Assembly: GCA_949825065.1 (NCBI GenBank)
Contig: OX463842.1
Span: 52,586,034 to 52,650,033 of the forward strand
Direction: 5' to 3'
Length of the DNA: 64,000 nt
Origin: Odontocerum albicorne
Lineage: Eukaryota > Arthropoda > Insecta > Trichoptera > Odontoceridae
Under the pieces are notes generated by a model that was not told the DNA's origin, did no database searches, and worked only from the letters and a program-made list of their open reading frames with translations. Both the position numbers and the translations under genes were made by a program. Below are positions 1 through 10,660 of the stretch, one piece after another (position 1 is the first letter of the stretch; each line of letters begins with the position of its first letter).

Positions 1-329
1 CTTATGATATTTATACCTTGTCTGTAAATAGACACGAGGTTTGACGTTGCCCCCGTGAAATATGACGCCTTTTTCTATGGTCTAATTTTAGACGCTTCCA
101 GCCGATTGTTACCTTTAAAAGGCTGAAACTCGAGCAGTATTTCTTCGAATTATTTGTCTGGTGTGTGGGAGAAGCTTGTAGAAGACGGTAACCTTCAAAT
201 TCCACCAGAAACACAGCATGATCTATTTCGGATGAAGGTAAATATGATTTCGGATGAAGCCTTTGAGGTGGTTAAAGGTTGCTTACGCCTTGTTAGCCTC
301 ACAATCTCTTCCGTTTAGTATTATTTAAG
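1..329. other. unassigned sequence
   Basis: I see no gene, motif or repeat copy that recurs elsewhere in the window. A 67-codon open frame on the minus strand has no recognisable domain and is within chance length. Confidence 0.5.
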
Positions 330-705
330 ATTTTATTTTTATTTATTTACACATGACAAGAAATATACATAATTTGCGAAAAAACAACTAGTGATTTAAT
401 TTGTATATACAATTTTAATGGATCTGGGTTTTTCGCATTTCATTGGTCGTGTCCCCAGGAAACTAAGCTTTTGCCTGTATCTCACTGAGGATATTTAGCA
501 TGAAAAAATAAATCGATACTTAATTCCGATTTTCGATTACACAAAAACCAAAACCCCGTTGCACATTCTCATCAACCTGACAAACAGTGAGACTCAATTA
601 CAACTGGAAACATCACGCGAAATTAAACTCCTCACACATCATCACTCCAGAAAGACCAAAAATGTTCATCGCATAATATACCGCACACAATCATAAAAAT
701 ATACA
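330..705 (-). repeat. interspersed repeat family T, copy 1
   Basis: This stretch begins with a TTTA-rich run and 'acatgacaagaaatatac', then the shared body ('ccccgttgcac', 'caacctgacaaacagtga') up to 'aatataccgcacac'. The same body occurs at 15062-15665 (opposite orientation) and 55448-55830. In the plus-strand copy the AATAAATAAATAAA run is at the 3' end, so this copy lies on the minus strand with its tail at low coordinates. A tail of that type suggests the 3' part of a non-LTR retrotransposon or SINE, but no protein is visible in any copy. Confidence 0.7.
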
Positions 706-772
706 GAAGTACAAATATAAAACATCAAAATTAAAAGATGACCTATTATCTTTCGTCATTTTTAAAATAACT

Positions 773-1110
773 AGTTGCAGCCCGTGAAATGTTCACGGCA
801 GTAAAACAAATTCTACATTTATGAAAATATATATTCATAAATGTAAAATTTGTTTATATATATACGAGTATATCATTTATACATCGTCCCCTTTTACACC
901 GGTTCAAAAATTGTAAGCTAGGTATTTAAAATTCGTTCAGTATCACGGCCCCACCGAGATTCAAATTTCGAATTACTTTCGCAGAGAATCTAAGTATTCC
1001 TCTCTCGCTCTCTTGTATTCAAAATACAATTCTTGTATTCTTTCTTTGGCGACAACCGTCGTACGGGCTTTGGCCTATTTATACTATGATTCTTTGTTTT
1101 TGCAGTGAAT
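773..1110 (+). repeat. interspersed repeat family A, copy 1
   Basis: Starts at 'actagttgcagcccgtgaaa' and matches 13196-13500 along its whole length, including 'ttacaccggttcaaaaattg' and 'gggctttggcctatt'. Relative to copy 2, this copy has extra bases around 863-875 that contain TACGAGTA. The class is unknown; no coding frame is visible. Confidence 0.7.
863..870 (+). other. TACGAGTA octamer, candidate transposon excision scar
   Basis: First of about 20 occurrences in the window. Plus orientation starts: 863, 6168, 18050, 21658, 26926, 29422, 32095, 32587, 43809, 46268, 49406, 60452, 61044, 63007. Reverse orientation (TACTCGTA) starts: 16574, 19410, 31260, 34213, 52037, 63724. The Tc1-family element Minos is known to leave its four terminal bases (CGAG or CTCG) between two copies of the TA target when it excises, which gives exactly this octamer. 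The paralogous repeat copy at about 13270-13290 lacks the octamer at the matching place. That these are scars is my inference. Confidence 0.5.
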
Positions 1111-1627
1111 CGCTTACGGTGACCCGATCTACGAGTGCTAAATTGTTTTCCCAAGCACCCAAATATAGCAATTCACGTAACCAAGCTCAAGTTATGAACT
1201 CCTCGTGGACAGTTATTTACAATATTTTCAGTATCTCATCAATTGTTGTGTTATAGAACGCCGGTTATTCTCAATCGATGCCATGATTTGGTCGTTATCA
1301 GTGGTAATCAGCCTACCAGAATGAATTCCATCTTCAAGTATTGTATCCCCATCACGGGTTTTTTACATCATCGCTTTGCACTGTATATATGTATTTTTGG
1401 TTTGTATAGCATGTTTCTTTTGCAGCAGCAAAAAACATCAAGCCCCTGAAAACCCCACCATAACATTTTTGTTTCATGTTAAAAATGACGCGAAAGCCCT
1501 GATTATTGATATATTGTACAATATAAAAAAAAGTTAAAATTGCGTTTAACTATTACATCCCTCAAAATGATATTAGAAGAACATCATCTTTGCGAAAAAT
1601 ACGAAACTAATTTCTGGATAACCTTAC
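1111..1627. other. unassigned sequence with a weak repeat
   Basis: No gene seen. Positions 1240-1320 ('tagaacgccggttattctc', 'tttggtcgttatcagt') resemble 26660-26745 ('tagaacgctagttattccc', 'tttggtcgtcatcagt'), so a diverged interspersed repeat of unknown class is present. Confidence 0.4.
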
Positions 1628-1631
1628 TTAA

Positions 1632-2322
1632 GGGGGTATTCTAGTCTAGAAATTAGATTTTTTTTGCATACTTTTAAAGTTTAGACCTTTAAAAATATAC
1701 CCTAAAAAGAAAATTTTAAAATTTCTCAATATGTACAAAGTTATAGCTATAAATGAGGCAGCAATTACGCCGCACCAGTATGAATCAGACAATAATCTCA
1801 AAACTTTAAACGCATTTTTCTCGAAACTACTTTTTTCAACCTGGTCGACATAAAATCTCAAATTTTATTAAACAAATTGTCTTTAAATTTAATATGTACC
1901 TTTAAAAAATATAGTTATATCGTCCCTACCTTGAAAAATTGAAACTATAATTTAACTATTTTAAAAAAAAATTATTTGAAAAAGGGTAAAAAATTGAATT
2001 TTTTTCAGTCGCCATTTTTTTATTTTTTTTTCTCTTTGGTACCTACTATAATAACATTATTTATTATTAAAAAACTGTGTATTATTTTTGTTTCAAATTT
2101 ACCAAAGGGTCTTAACATGTCGACCAGCTTATCCGCTTTTTACAAGATATAACAGCTAATTAAATCTTGAATTAAATTATTTTTTTTCAAAAATTTGCTT
2201 GTACTTTCTCAAATCATCAATAAACAAACTGTAAAAAAATGCATCCGAAAAATGTTTTTAGTTTTTTTTTATTAAGTCTTAAAAAACGCCCGAAATTCAC
2301 GCCTCTTGAGTAGAATACCCCC
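1632..2322. mobile_element. TTAA-flanked MITE
   Basis: Flanked by TTAA at 1628-1631 and 2323-2326. The ends are inverted repeats: GGGGGTATTCTAGTCTAGA on the left, and on the right the complement of GGGGGTATTCTACTCAAGAG. About 690 bp, AT-rich, no coding capacity. Other copies lie at 63847-64000 (cut by the window end) and 41433-41605 (internally deleted). TTAA target duplications are characteristic of piggyBac-superfamily elements, but the termini are not the usual CCC type, so the superfamily is tentative. Confidence 0.75.
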
Positions 2323-2639
2323 TTAATCTTTTTTTATAGTTGAATTGATAAGTCGGATGTCTTCTTCAACTTGAATAATAGATGTGAACTCCTACATATG
2401 AAGGAGTATACACCAGTGCCAAGTGATGTCCACTTCAAAGGATCTGGATAGTTTTATTCACATGGTCGACATCGACGTGTCCTTGGTTGATATTTTGAGC
2501 ATATTAAATGAACTTGGCCCGAGAATACTGTTATCTAGTGAGATAAACTTGGATACCACATCAAATGACGCACCTTTCAAACACCATATCGGAAAGGCGT
2601 GCATAATGGATGGGTCATATGCTGTGACATGAAAATCTC

Positions 2640-2828
2640 CGGCACAATATACTGGAGGGAATGATTGAGGGATCGATAGGCAGAGGGCGTCCTCGCCGAG
2701 AGTATCTGGACCAAATATGCCACGATATGGACTGCACCTCCTGTACAGAGCTCAAGAGGATTGCTGAGGACCGAACGGAGTGGAGGAGGAGATGCAGAGC
2801 TTTACTGCTAACCAATCTCCAGGATTGA
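2640..2828 (+). pseudogene. LINE reverse transcriptase C-terminal remnant
   Basis: A frame open for about 62 codons reads RHNILEGMIEGSIGRGRP, then REYLDQI..., and ends LLLTNLQD and a TGA stop. The 'IEG..GRGRPR..YLDQI' block is the usual extreme C-terminus of an arthropod RTE-like non-LTR retrotransposon polyprotein. The stop is followed at once by a short GAA-repeat tail (2833-2846), as in the LINE copies at 4286 and 46388. Only the tail of the element is present, as expected for 5' truncation during target-primed insertion. The upstream frame at 2423 shows no domain. Confidence 0.75.
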
Positions 2829-2859
2829 AACTGAAGAAGAAGAAACTTGGAGTGAAACT

Positions 2860-3195
2860 ATTTTACAACTAAATTACAAATTTTACGACTGCATAAATAT
2901 TTACAATAACATGAGAATTAAACGTGTACTAAGCGAGCGAACGATTTCAGTTTAAATGACGACAATCGATATTTACATACTAAACATATATTTTATTACA
3001 AGTTAATCTTATTTTGGTAGATAAAATAAATTAGTCGGATATTTTGAAGGACGTGGTCGTAAATAAAAATTATATTTAAACCCATTAATACATCCGTAGG
3101 GTTGAAAGCTACTGAAGTAGGCACGAAACTCACGTAATTGGACTTGTTGGCAAAACTGTCGTGTGAATATTGCAACCACATAGACATAGACCATC
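2860..3195. other. unassigned sequence
   Basis: AT-rich, no coding frame with a recognisable domain and no repeat copy found elsewhere in the window. Confidence 0.4.
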
Positions 3196-3199
3196 ACGT

Positions 3200-3440
3200 C
3201 GTTGACCTTTTGGGGTAGGCAGAGAAGCAGGAGAGCAAGATTTTTTTATTTCGACACATTTTTTATTTCATCTTTATTTTTAAATTTTTTATTACTTTGC
3301 TTCTTCTACATTCATATACCTCATAATCAACATTTTCTTCTTTCAAAATATACTTCACTTGATCCAACTATATTTTTCTTAGTCTTTTTCTTCCACGCTT
3401 TTCACTCACATTTGCAGTGTTTATTGTAATCAGATAAATT
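3200..3440 (-). mobile_element. LINE family A, 3' end fragment
   Basis: Begins with 'ttttggggtaggcagagaag', the complement of the family's 'ctctgcctacccc' 3' motif, followed by 'tttcgacacattttt'. The same order is seen at 21495-21865 and 39710-40110 on this strand and, in sense orientation, at 59700-59790. Only the 3' region is present. The TTC/TTT-rich open frame here is low-complexity and not a protein. Confidence 0.55.
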
Positions 3441-4285
3441 TTTTTTTAAGTGAAACTTCTATAAGCGTGGTAGGGCAAATGGGCCTGAACGTCACGAAAA
3501 GTGAAACAGTGTATTATACTATTGTTATGAAATTATTATTGAATTATTATTTATTATTATTGAATATTTTATATATTAATAAATTATTATTAATTATTTT
3601 TATATTATTGATTATTTATTATTAATAATGATTCATATTATTAAGTGTATTATATTATTATTAAAATTATTATTATTAAAAATAAAAAAATAACATTTTT
3701 TGTTGTAAGATATATTATTTTAATATTAATATATTTAATAATTATTAATTTTATTTTATATTAAATCATTTTATTTTATTTAATGTTTATTTTAATATTT
3801 ATTTAATATAAAATTTATATTTAATATATAATTATAATTATATATACATGTAATTATAGTATTAATAATTATATTATTTTTATATTATAATACAAATAAT
3901 TATAATATCATTAATAAATACTATAATTTGATAATATATTATTATTATAATAAAAATTATGTAATAATAAATAAATAAATAAATTATTATTTAAAAATAA
4001 TAAATTGAATAATAATTAATAACATTAAAAAAATTAATAGATTTAACATTAAAAAATACAAATTTCATATTATTAAGTGTATTATATTATTATTATTCAA
4101 ATTATTATTTATTATCATAATTATTATTATTTATTATTAAAAAAAATATATGTATATGATATATATATTTTATTTAATTAAGGGAGATTTTCTTGAATTG
4201 AATTCCACATAAACATTTAATCCAAAAAAAAATCATTAACAAATGGAAAAAAAGCAATGCAATAAATCCACTTTTCCTAGGAGTT

Positions 4286-5388
4286 CTTCTTCTTCTTCAC
4301 GTGTCCTGCCGGGTCCCCCCGACGTTGACGACCATCTGAGAGAAAGCTTCCCTGTCCTGGGCGGCGCGAAACAGCTCCCCCACAGTTCTGACGCCGGTCC
4401 ATTGTCGGATGTTTCGAAGCCAGGAGAGCTGTCTTCTGCCGACCCCTCTGCGGCCCTCGATCTTCCCCTTCATGACGAGCTGAAGTACGGTGTATTTGTC
4501 ACCTCTCATTACATGGCCAAAATATGATGTTTTACGGAGCTTAACAGTGGTGAATAGTTCTCTATTTGCATTGGCTCTACGTAGTACATCAGTGTTTGTT
4601 ATCATATCGGTCCAAGATATTCTTAACATTCTACGGTGGATCCACATTTCAAACGCTTCAAGGCGGTTTATTATGTTAACTTTAAGAGTCCACGCCTCTA
4701 CGCCGTAAAGTAAGACAGACCATACGTAACATTTGACCATTCTTTGTCTCAGCTTTAAGTTTATATTATCGTCACAAAGAAGGTTTTTCATTTTATTAAA
4801 AGCCGTTCGTGCCGCTTCTATTCTGCATTTTATCTCAATGTCAGGATCCAGTTTCTCAGCAATCACGCTTCCCAGGTACCTGAACTGTTTCACCCTCTCG
4901 ACAACAACACCCCTTAGCGTAAGGTGGACATTTGGATGACATTCTCGGCTAAAAACCATCATTTTAGTTTTGCTCACATTAATGTTCATACCAAAACGTT
5001 CACCAACGGAGTCAACTTTATCAAGCAGTTCTTGAAGGCCTTTTAAACTGTCCGCAATTAGAACGGTGTCATCCGCATATCTGATATTATTGATGACCAC
5101 CCCATTGACCTTCACACCGAGATTTGTCTCAGTCAGCGCTTCCTTAAAGACCAAGTCAGAGTATAGATTGAATAAAGTTGGTGAGAGAACACACCCCTGA
5201 CGGACTCCTCGCTGAATGGGAATACCTTGTGAGGTGTTTCCGTTTTCCAATTTAATGATAGCGTTTTGGTCCCAGTACAGATTCTTGATTATTCTCACAT
5301 CCTTTTCATCTACACCACATCTCAACAGCATCTCAATTAAATATGTGTGTTTAACCCTGTCAAATGCTTTTTCATAATCAATAAAACA
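4286..5388 (-). mobile_element. 5'-truncated non-LTR retrotransposon (RTE-like)
   Basis: The insertion is bounded by the direct repeat AGGAGTT at 4279-4285 and 5389-5395, consistent with target-primed reverse transcription. On the minus strand it starts abruptly within the reverse transcriptase domain and ends with a GAA-repeat tail a few bases after the stop codon, so there is almost no 3' UTR. The same site without the LINE can be read in the paralogous host element at about 61184-61198. A short duplicated block containing 'ggagttttatttctact' sits beside the 5' junction at 5398-5442. Confidence 0.8.
4297..5388 (-). CDS. reverse transcriptase, C-terminal two thirds (partial)
   Basis: An open frame runs from the 5' truncation point to a TGA stop at 4297-4299, about 363 codons. 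Its first residues read FIDYEKAFDRV (RT block A with the first catalytic Asp), then GVRQGCVLSPTLFNLYSD (block B) and IRYADDTVLIAD (the YADD catalytic box), then a long C-terminal region with WSVLLYGVEAWTL, RMLRI, FGHVMRG and KGKIEGRRGVGRRQ. The endonuclease domain and the finger part of RT are missing. No internal stop is present, so the insertion may be fairly young, but a single fragment like this cannot mobilise itself. The decayed copy at 61929-62776 belongs to the same clade. I read it as RTE-like; clade assignment needs a tree. Confidence 0.9.
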   Translation of the reverse strand, partial: CFIDYEKAFDRVKHTYLIEMLLRCGVDEKDVRIIKNLYWDQNAIIKLENGNTSQGIPIQRGVRQGCVLSPTLFNLYSDLVFKEALTETNLGVKVNGVVINNIRYADDTVLIADSLKGLQELLDKVDSVGERFGMNINVSKTKMMVFSRECHPNVHLTLRGVVVERVKQFRYLGSVIAEKLDPDIEIKCRIEAARTAFNKMKNLLCDDNINLKLRQRMVKCYVWSVLLYGVEAWTLKVNIINRLEAFEMWIHRRMLRISWTDMITNTDVLRRANANRELFTTVKLRKTSYFGHVMRGDKYTVLQLVMKGKIEGRRGVGRRQLSWLRNIRQWTGVRTVGELFRAAQDREAFSQMVVNVGGTRQDT

Positions 5389-5442
5389 AGGAGTTAAGGA
5401 GTTTTATTTCTACTCCTAGGAGTTAAGGAGTTTTATTTCTAC

Positions 5443-6230
5443 TGCGCGAGAGTTTCACGCATATGTTTTTTTTATACCATCAGGAGTCGAAAGGAAACTT
5501 TTGAGTGTAAATCAAGCCCATTAAATCACTAAACCACGAAGGATGTTGAGATTTCAGCAACAAAATAGATTTCAGTAACTAGCAAAGCAAGACTCCTCAT
5601 TTACTTTTTTTCACTCCTAACCCGCGCGCCTCGCACTTCTCACATTCCTTTTCAACACCAGGGTGGCCGCGTCACGAATAATAATATCACACGGCGAAGC
5701 GATAGTAAGCTTTTGAGCAATTCCACCTGTCGTTTAAATACATATTTAAAACATATTTAGGTTTCGTGTAAAATTGCCCTTTATTCGAGCTTTGCAATAA
5801 ATTAAAAAGCGCGCGGCTGAATATTTAATTGGGCACCTCCCCATCCCTCCTCTTGAACCATTACAGGTAGTGAGTTTCAGTAAACAGCCGGCCACGTTCT
5901 CTCACGTCCATTTGCTATGCATATTTTAACACAGAGATAAATAATAATTAAGCTCCACGTATTCGGAGGATTGTCCACGCATTATGAAAAAAAATGTTTA
6001 ATGCTCCAACCCTTCTAAAGAGAAAGCTCGCTTTAGTTAAGTTCTGAAGAGACTTATTCGTAGACACTTTTTGATTATAAGTATTTTAAATATTTAAATG
6101 CACCATTGTGGCCTTTCATTGTAGTTTTATTTCAGTGCAGCTTCTAAGCTGATATATGGCAGTCGTGTACGAGTATAGCGCAATATTAGTCACCTTCTAA
6201 AGAGTTCAATTGGAAATCGACTTTTTTTGA
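5443..6230. other. unassigned sequence
   Basis: No gene recognised. Moderately GC-richer patches at 5620-5700 and 5800-5850 hold no coding frame of note. Confidence 0.4.
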
Positions 6231-6231
6231 T

Positions 6232-6345
6232 GAGCCATTGCACACCAGCAAACTCGTTGATCCCCCCACTGTACTAGATCCGATGTCACACCGAAGTGAG
6301 CAGATCGAGGTACACCGGTATGTTTTCCACCCCCTCTTTTTTTAA
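6232..6345 (+). repeat. interspersed repeat family H, copy 1
   Basis: 'gagccattgcacaccagcaa' and the sequence after it match 33000-33095 ('gaaccgttgcacaccaacaa'), including a later 'acaccggtat' against 'acactggcat'. The copies are diverged and carry no frame. Confidence 0.5.
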
Positions 6346-6354
6346 AGATTATAT

Positions 6355-6840
6355 ATTATTAACGGATAAGGCATTAACGTAATGGAAGTTTAAAGACATT
6401 GTAATTTGTTTTATCAAACACCGTTTATTCCACTTTTTTGTAACGGCGTAGCCCTACCGGTTTCAAGGCTTTCACGTCATCATCAGGGGAGCACAAACAA
6501 AACTAAATTATGTTCGAACTGGTACCGACATACACGCTTCTAACGGTAAACATTCGGGTGGAGGACTGGGGGGGGGGTGAGACAATCTCGACAAGCAGCG
6601 GAGAGATTCTTGGGATATATGTATTTGCCAGATGTTCACCTCGATGCACTAACTTAATAAATTTCTAGGGCCTCTTATATGTCCAATTTATTTCCGTTAC
6701 TACTGATATGTAAGAACTTGGCGTCATCGATGGAAAATTTATGGTTTTCACGGTGACAATGATTAGCCATTTCAGAATAAATTAGAGGATTTGTTAAGGG
6801 TGAATATATATTAAAAAAGTCATAGGTGTATTTACATCCT
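6355..6840 (-). mobile_element. Penelope-like element, 3' fragment (copy A)
   Basis: On the minus strand this reads a decayed endonuclease C-terminus (about 6593-6806: SEMANHCHRENHKFSIDDAK, then NGNKLD), a 3' region, the terminal-repeat motif with a hammerhead-like core (6440-6486), then 'agtggaataaacggtgtttg' and a tail. Penelope-like elements encode reverse transcriptase plus a GIY-YIG endonuclease. Here the GIY-YIG signature itself is lost and only the downstream part survives. The reading frame is broken. Confidence 0.7.
6440..6486 (-). ncRNA. hammerhead ribozyme-like core (copy A)
   Basis: On the minus strand the order is CTGATGA, a short stem-loop region, GAAA, then a 3-to-5 bp stem. 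In this copy helix II (TGACG against CCTT) does not pair well and the third stem is altered, so it is probably inactive. Better preserved versions are at 17114-17160 and 45555-45601. Confidence 0.3.
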
Positions 6841-6869
6841 CGAATACTAGGCAGAAAAATAGCTGCGTC

Positions 6870-7518
6870 ATTCTAGGGTAGGGAGTAGCACAGCGTGGGG
6901 TTTGAACAAATAACATTCCGCACAGATGTCAAGCACGTTACTGCGCTGCCATGCAGTGCAATGCAGTCTACATTAATTTTAGTGTCCTGAACGAATTGAT
7001 TTCGAACTTTGTTATTTTATATTCAAGTCCCTTAAAATAATGTATTTCGTATATTTAAAATATATGTCTGCGAGATGTTCTTTAAATGAGAAGTATAACT
7101 TTTAGGGTCGATTTCTTCTTCATATAATAAATTGACTATTCCAAATTGGTCCGGTAGGACGGGGGATAATGATTAAACTTTTACCGTTGAGGCCCTTTGG
7201 CGACGGATGGTATGCCTCTTAATATTTGAGATATGGAGGGCATGTGCAGCATTAGAAAGTATTTGGAAGGTCTCAACAAACTTTATGATAGTATATAAAT
7301 ACTACAAACAAACTCTTCACTACGCCTTTAATCGAATATATCACGATCCCATATCGAAAGACCTACAATGGTTTATTTGTATTTCGTCTTTACTTTGTAA
7401 GCTTTCAGCGATTTTCTTACCAAATCTGTTTTTCTGAACATCAGTTCTTAATCTAATGACCGCAGCTACTACCTTCATAACCTTATACTCAATCTGTTTT
7501 TTTTTTATTTTTGAAATT
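6870..7518. other. unassigned sequence
   Basis: No domain-bearing frame or recurrent repeat found. A 76-codon frame at 7207-7437 shows nothing recognisable. Confidence 0.4.
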
Positions 7519-7850
7519 TATCTATCAATAATACTGGATTTGAATCCCGAAAAGAGCGCCCTTGAGGAGTCTGCTCTCTTAAGATAAAATGTTTGTTTCG
7601 CTAGTCTTACACTTTCTATCAATAATACTGGATTTGAATCCCGAAAAGAGCGCCCTTGAGGAGTCTGCTCTCTTAAGATAAAATGTTTGTTTCGCTAGTC
7701 TTACACTTTCTATCAATAATACTGGATTTGAATCCCTATGTGGATTTGAATCCTTATCAATAATACTGGATTTGAATCCTTATACTTTCTGTCAATAATA
7801 CTGGATTTGAATCCCGAAAAGAGCGCTCTTGAGGAGTCTGCTCTCTAAAC
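7519..7850. repeat. 94-bp minisatellite
   Basis: Full units start at 7521, 7615 and 7709 (period 94), each beginning 'tctatcaataatactggatt'. The third unit breaks into short partial repeats of 'atactggatttgaatcc' and a final partial copy starts near 7790. The first two units are identical by eye, so the duplication is recent. Confidence 0.9.
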
Positions 7851-9289
7851 TAAGCTTATAAATATTGTAGTTATTTTAATATAATTTTTATTATTATAGG
7901 CAGATATTATAAAGCATTATACCACCCACTTCACGTACAGAGGCTTTGCCTTTGCCTTGTTTTCATTCATACATACTTTTCTATTTCTCAAACTTCTCGC
8001 CTTTTCCCACGTCAAAATTTTGTCTTAAACACTTAACAGTGATCGGATTTTTAACACGCGACGTAACACAATGACGAACTGTGAACGAATAAATTATATA
8101 CAAAAATATATTCCGTTCGGAGAAAACGAATTGAAACAAGATCTGCACAAACAACGCTCGGGAGAAACACTCCCAACAAGTCGAAACAAGATTTACCCGA
8201 ACGAGGCTCGGGCTCGTCAGTATAAAAATAAACTTCGTACCCCAATCTCGCTCGGGCAAAACTGTCAAGTGGTTAATGAAAAAAAAACAATACCCTTCAA
8301 TATAGCCTTAGTTTGATTTTTAATTTCACACAACGGTTTTTGTTAGGTATTCTATTTCAATTTAATTTAATCGTGAAATATCCATTGAACGGAATTAACA
8401 TTCCCGAAAACTCCTGATTAAAATGTGATTTTTTAATACTTCAAATAAACAAAAAACATGTTTTATGTGTTGGATCTTTTTTGCATAAAACCAAGATCTA
8501 AAAAACTCAACATGAAGAACAAGAGGGTTAATTACTTAATCTTGCAGTCTATTGGGACATCGTAGGGAGACTAAGTGGGGTCTGCAGTCAAACCTTACTC
8601 AAGTTACAGGTAACAATAGTTTCCCCTTCCCTTGTATGTTTAAGTTATTCCTACATTCCTTTATGAATTCTAAATACCTTCTTATTCAATCTACTATTTA
8701 TAATACACAATATTTGACTTACTGCGATTCATTTTTTTACATTGATATTTGTTCCAAATCTGACGTTTTATTATTACATAAAGACCAGGACTGATCGCAC
8801 TCAATGGGAACACGATTTTTTTTCAAAATACAACGAGAAGAAAAATGACACTAACCTCTAAAGAGGTTCAACCAAAAAAAAAATAAAGCTTATTATTTTT
8901 TCTACTTACGCAATCTCGTTTCTTTTATTTCAAAACCTATTAACTTCGTGGAAGCTTTCTTTAGCTGAGTTTTTTAAGAAATAAATTTTCTCTCGAAATA
9001 CTGGGTTTTTTGCCAACGTTTGGTATTTACTTTGAAAGGTTTTTTTCGAGTATGTGATGTGAAGGTGTTTTATTTTACGTTTAAGTATGTCAAAGGTGAA
9101 CTATGTAATGGAGGTGGTTATTAAAATAGACTTAAAAATACCCCAATTTAAGTGTTATTACATTTTCGTTGTATTTTCGACGTTTCGGATTCTTTCATTC
9201 CGTTTTAAACTGTTTTTTTTTTTAATTTCTTAAATATTAAATAATTAAATAATAAATATTAAATAATAAATATAAAATTTTCAAATACG
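7851..9289. other. unassigned sequence
   Basis: I see no gene or known repeat family in these 1.4 kb. Overlapping frames on both strands near 7981-8316 are chance frames in a GC-richer patch and lack domains. A short palindrome 'acctctaaagaggt' lies near 8852. Confidence 0.4.
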
Positions 9290-9707
9290 TGTTTGAAAAT
9301 TTGAAAAATAGCGTCATCTGTTTGGACGTAAACGCTAGGAGATCTTCATGAATAATATAGTTTAAGCGGTCATCATCGAAGTCCACTGGTTGTCCGAAAC
9401 GCTCCATGTCTTTCAGGTCGAAATTACCGTCTGCAAATATTGCGAGCAGCTTTGGCAGCTTTATTCCCTCGATTGAACGTGAACAGAAGGAGGTGTCGAA
9501 AATGCTCACTTTCGTCTACTTAACATTCCATTTTGAAGGCTTGTAATCAAATAAAATAATATATGTAACGTAAAAACCTGCACAACATCTTGTAGTGCAA
9601 AATATTTTCTTTCGAATGACGTATAACATTTACCATTTGGTTTTACTTTTAGTGCTCATTTTTAAATTGAAAAAAAAAAAACGGACACAACTTATGTTAA
9701 CACCCAA
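9290..9707 (-). mobile_element. mariner-derived element, one arm only
   Basis: The right end is a mariner-like terminus (complement of TTGGGTGTTAACATAAG) followed by a TA target at 9708-9709. On the minus strand it carries the start of a helix-turn-helix region (FDTSFCSRSIEG) joined by a deletion to NFDLKDMERFGQPVDFD. It matches the right arms of the foldbacks at 31270-32064 and 53215-53863; the left arm is missing. Confidence 0.75.
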
Positions 9708-9709
9708 TA

Positions 9710-10130
9710 CATAATTTTGCTGGAAATAAAAGTATTTTAAACTCCTCATGAACTCATGGCACGACTAATTCCTGCTGAAAGATCAAGTAAACTTCACAGT
9801 TTAAAAGTGTGAACACTTTTTAGGACACCCATTATTACAATGTACGGTTTTTTTATCGACCATTATTGGAAGATAATTGTCTTAAAACTAGGCCACGGAG
9901 TTCACATATGTTGAATCACATATGGAGAGCATCTAGAACTTATATCAAAACTGCTTATAACTTGTAGTGCGTACATCTGCTACGAAATATATTGTCGATA
10001 CATTTGTGTTGAAACTTTTCAGTCATGCTATCACAAAGATTTATCAAACAACACAATATCTTCTTAGATGATTGTCTGCTTTGATTTAGAGGTTTTTACC
10101 ATACTAACAAATAACATAATTTGTTTTAGC
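9710..10130. other. unassigned sequence
   Basis: No gene seen. Near 9880-9910 the complement reads 'gtgaactccgtggcctagtt', which looks like the head of a decayed tRNA-derived SINE, without a B box. Confidence 0.35.
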
Positions 10131-10133
10131 TTA

Positions 10134-10292
10134 GGTTAAGTTCAGATGGTCGCGCGTGAACGCGCATTGCACAAATCGCTGGAATACGCGCGTAAAAAGA
10201 TTCATAATGCTCATGTACAATTGTTCACATGGTCGCGCGACTTCGCGCTTAAACCTTTATGCGCATTCCCGCGCGACCATCTAAACTTAGCC
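10134..10292. mobile_element. palindromic MITE, PIF/Harbinger-like
   Basis: Flanked by TTA at 10131-10133 and 10293-10295. The ends are inverted (GGTTAAGTTCAGATGGTCGC against the complement of GGCTAAGTTTAGATGGTCGC) and the interior is rich in CGCG. A second member, 19055-19284, also sits between TTA repeats. A 3-bp TWA duplication is typical of PIF/Harbinger elements. No coding capacity. Confidence 0.8.
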
Positions 10293-10660
10293 TTAATTAA
10301 ATGATGACGTTGACTTGAGGTTATCAAGCTTGTTTAGGAGCTAGTCCTTAAGGGAGAGATGATGATGATTTGTTGATAAATAAAACTCGTTAGATCGCAA
10401 TGCGGAAAGAGAGCGTGATTTATGTGGTAGACGTAGGTATTTATATCATTTTAGAATGTGCGCGGGAATGCGCTCGCGATATGCCTACGTCTCGTCTCGT
10501 TCCTGCGAATGCAAAAACGATTAATGTTGTATGTAGGTGACAATTTATTTACGAAACTGGCGCGACAGCCATGGTGCGTTCTCGCTCCGGCGTGGAATGC
10601 GGTCCGCTCCCGGCTACGGGTTGAATGGCCGGCGTGTGAACTTTGGACTTGTTTGTTTAA

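Larger units (their letters stand above)
3448..5439 (-). mobile_element. AT-rich non-autonomous element interrupted by a LINE
   Basis: Starts with AAGTGAAACTTCT and ends with a diverged inverted copy of it near 5427-5439. The same element lies in the opposite orientation at 61173-61586, where a 13-bp inverted terminal repeat is clear. The middle (3520-4170) is almost pure A/T, made of TTA/TAA-type repeats. A LINE is inserted at 4286-5388, flanked by AGGAGTT on both sides. No transposase is present. The superfamily is unknown. Confidence 0.6.

Noticed and set aside
4243..4939. Three plus-strand frames of 68-94 codons
   Set aside because: They are antisense to the LINE reverse transcriptase, which has clear catalytic motifs on the minus strand.
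7981..8316. Overlapping frames of 64-95 codons on both strands
   Set aside because: Mutually antisense, no domain, no repeat partner; likely chance in a GC-richer patch.
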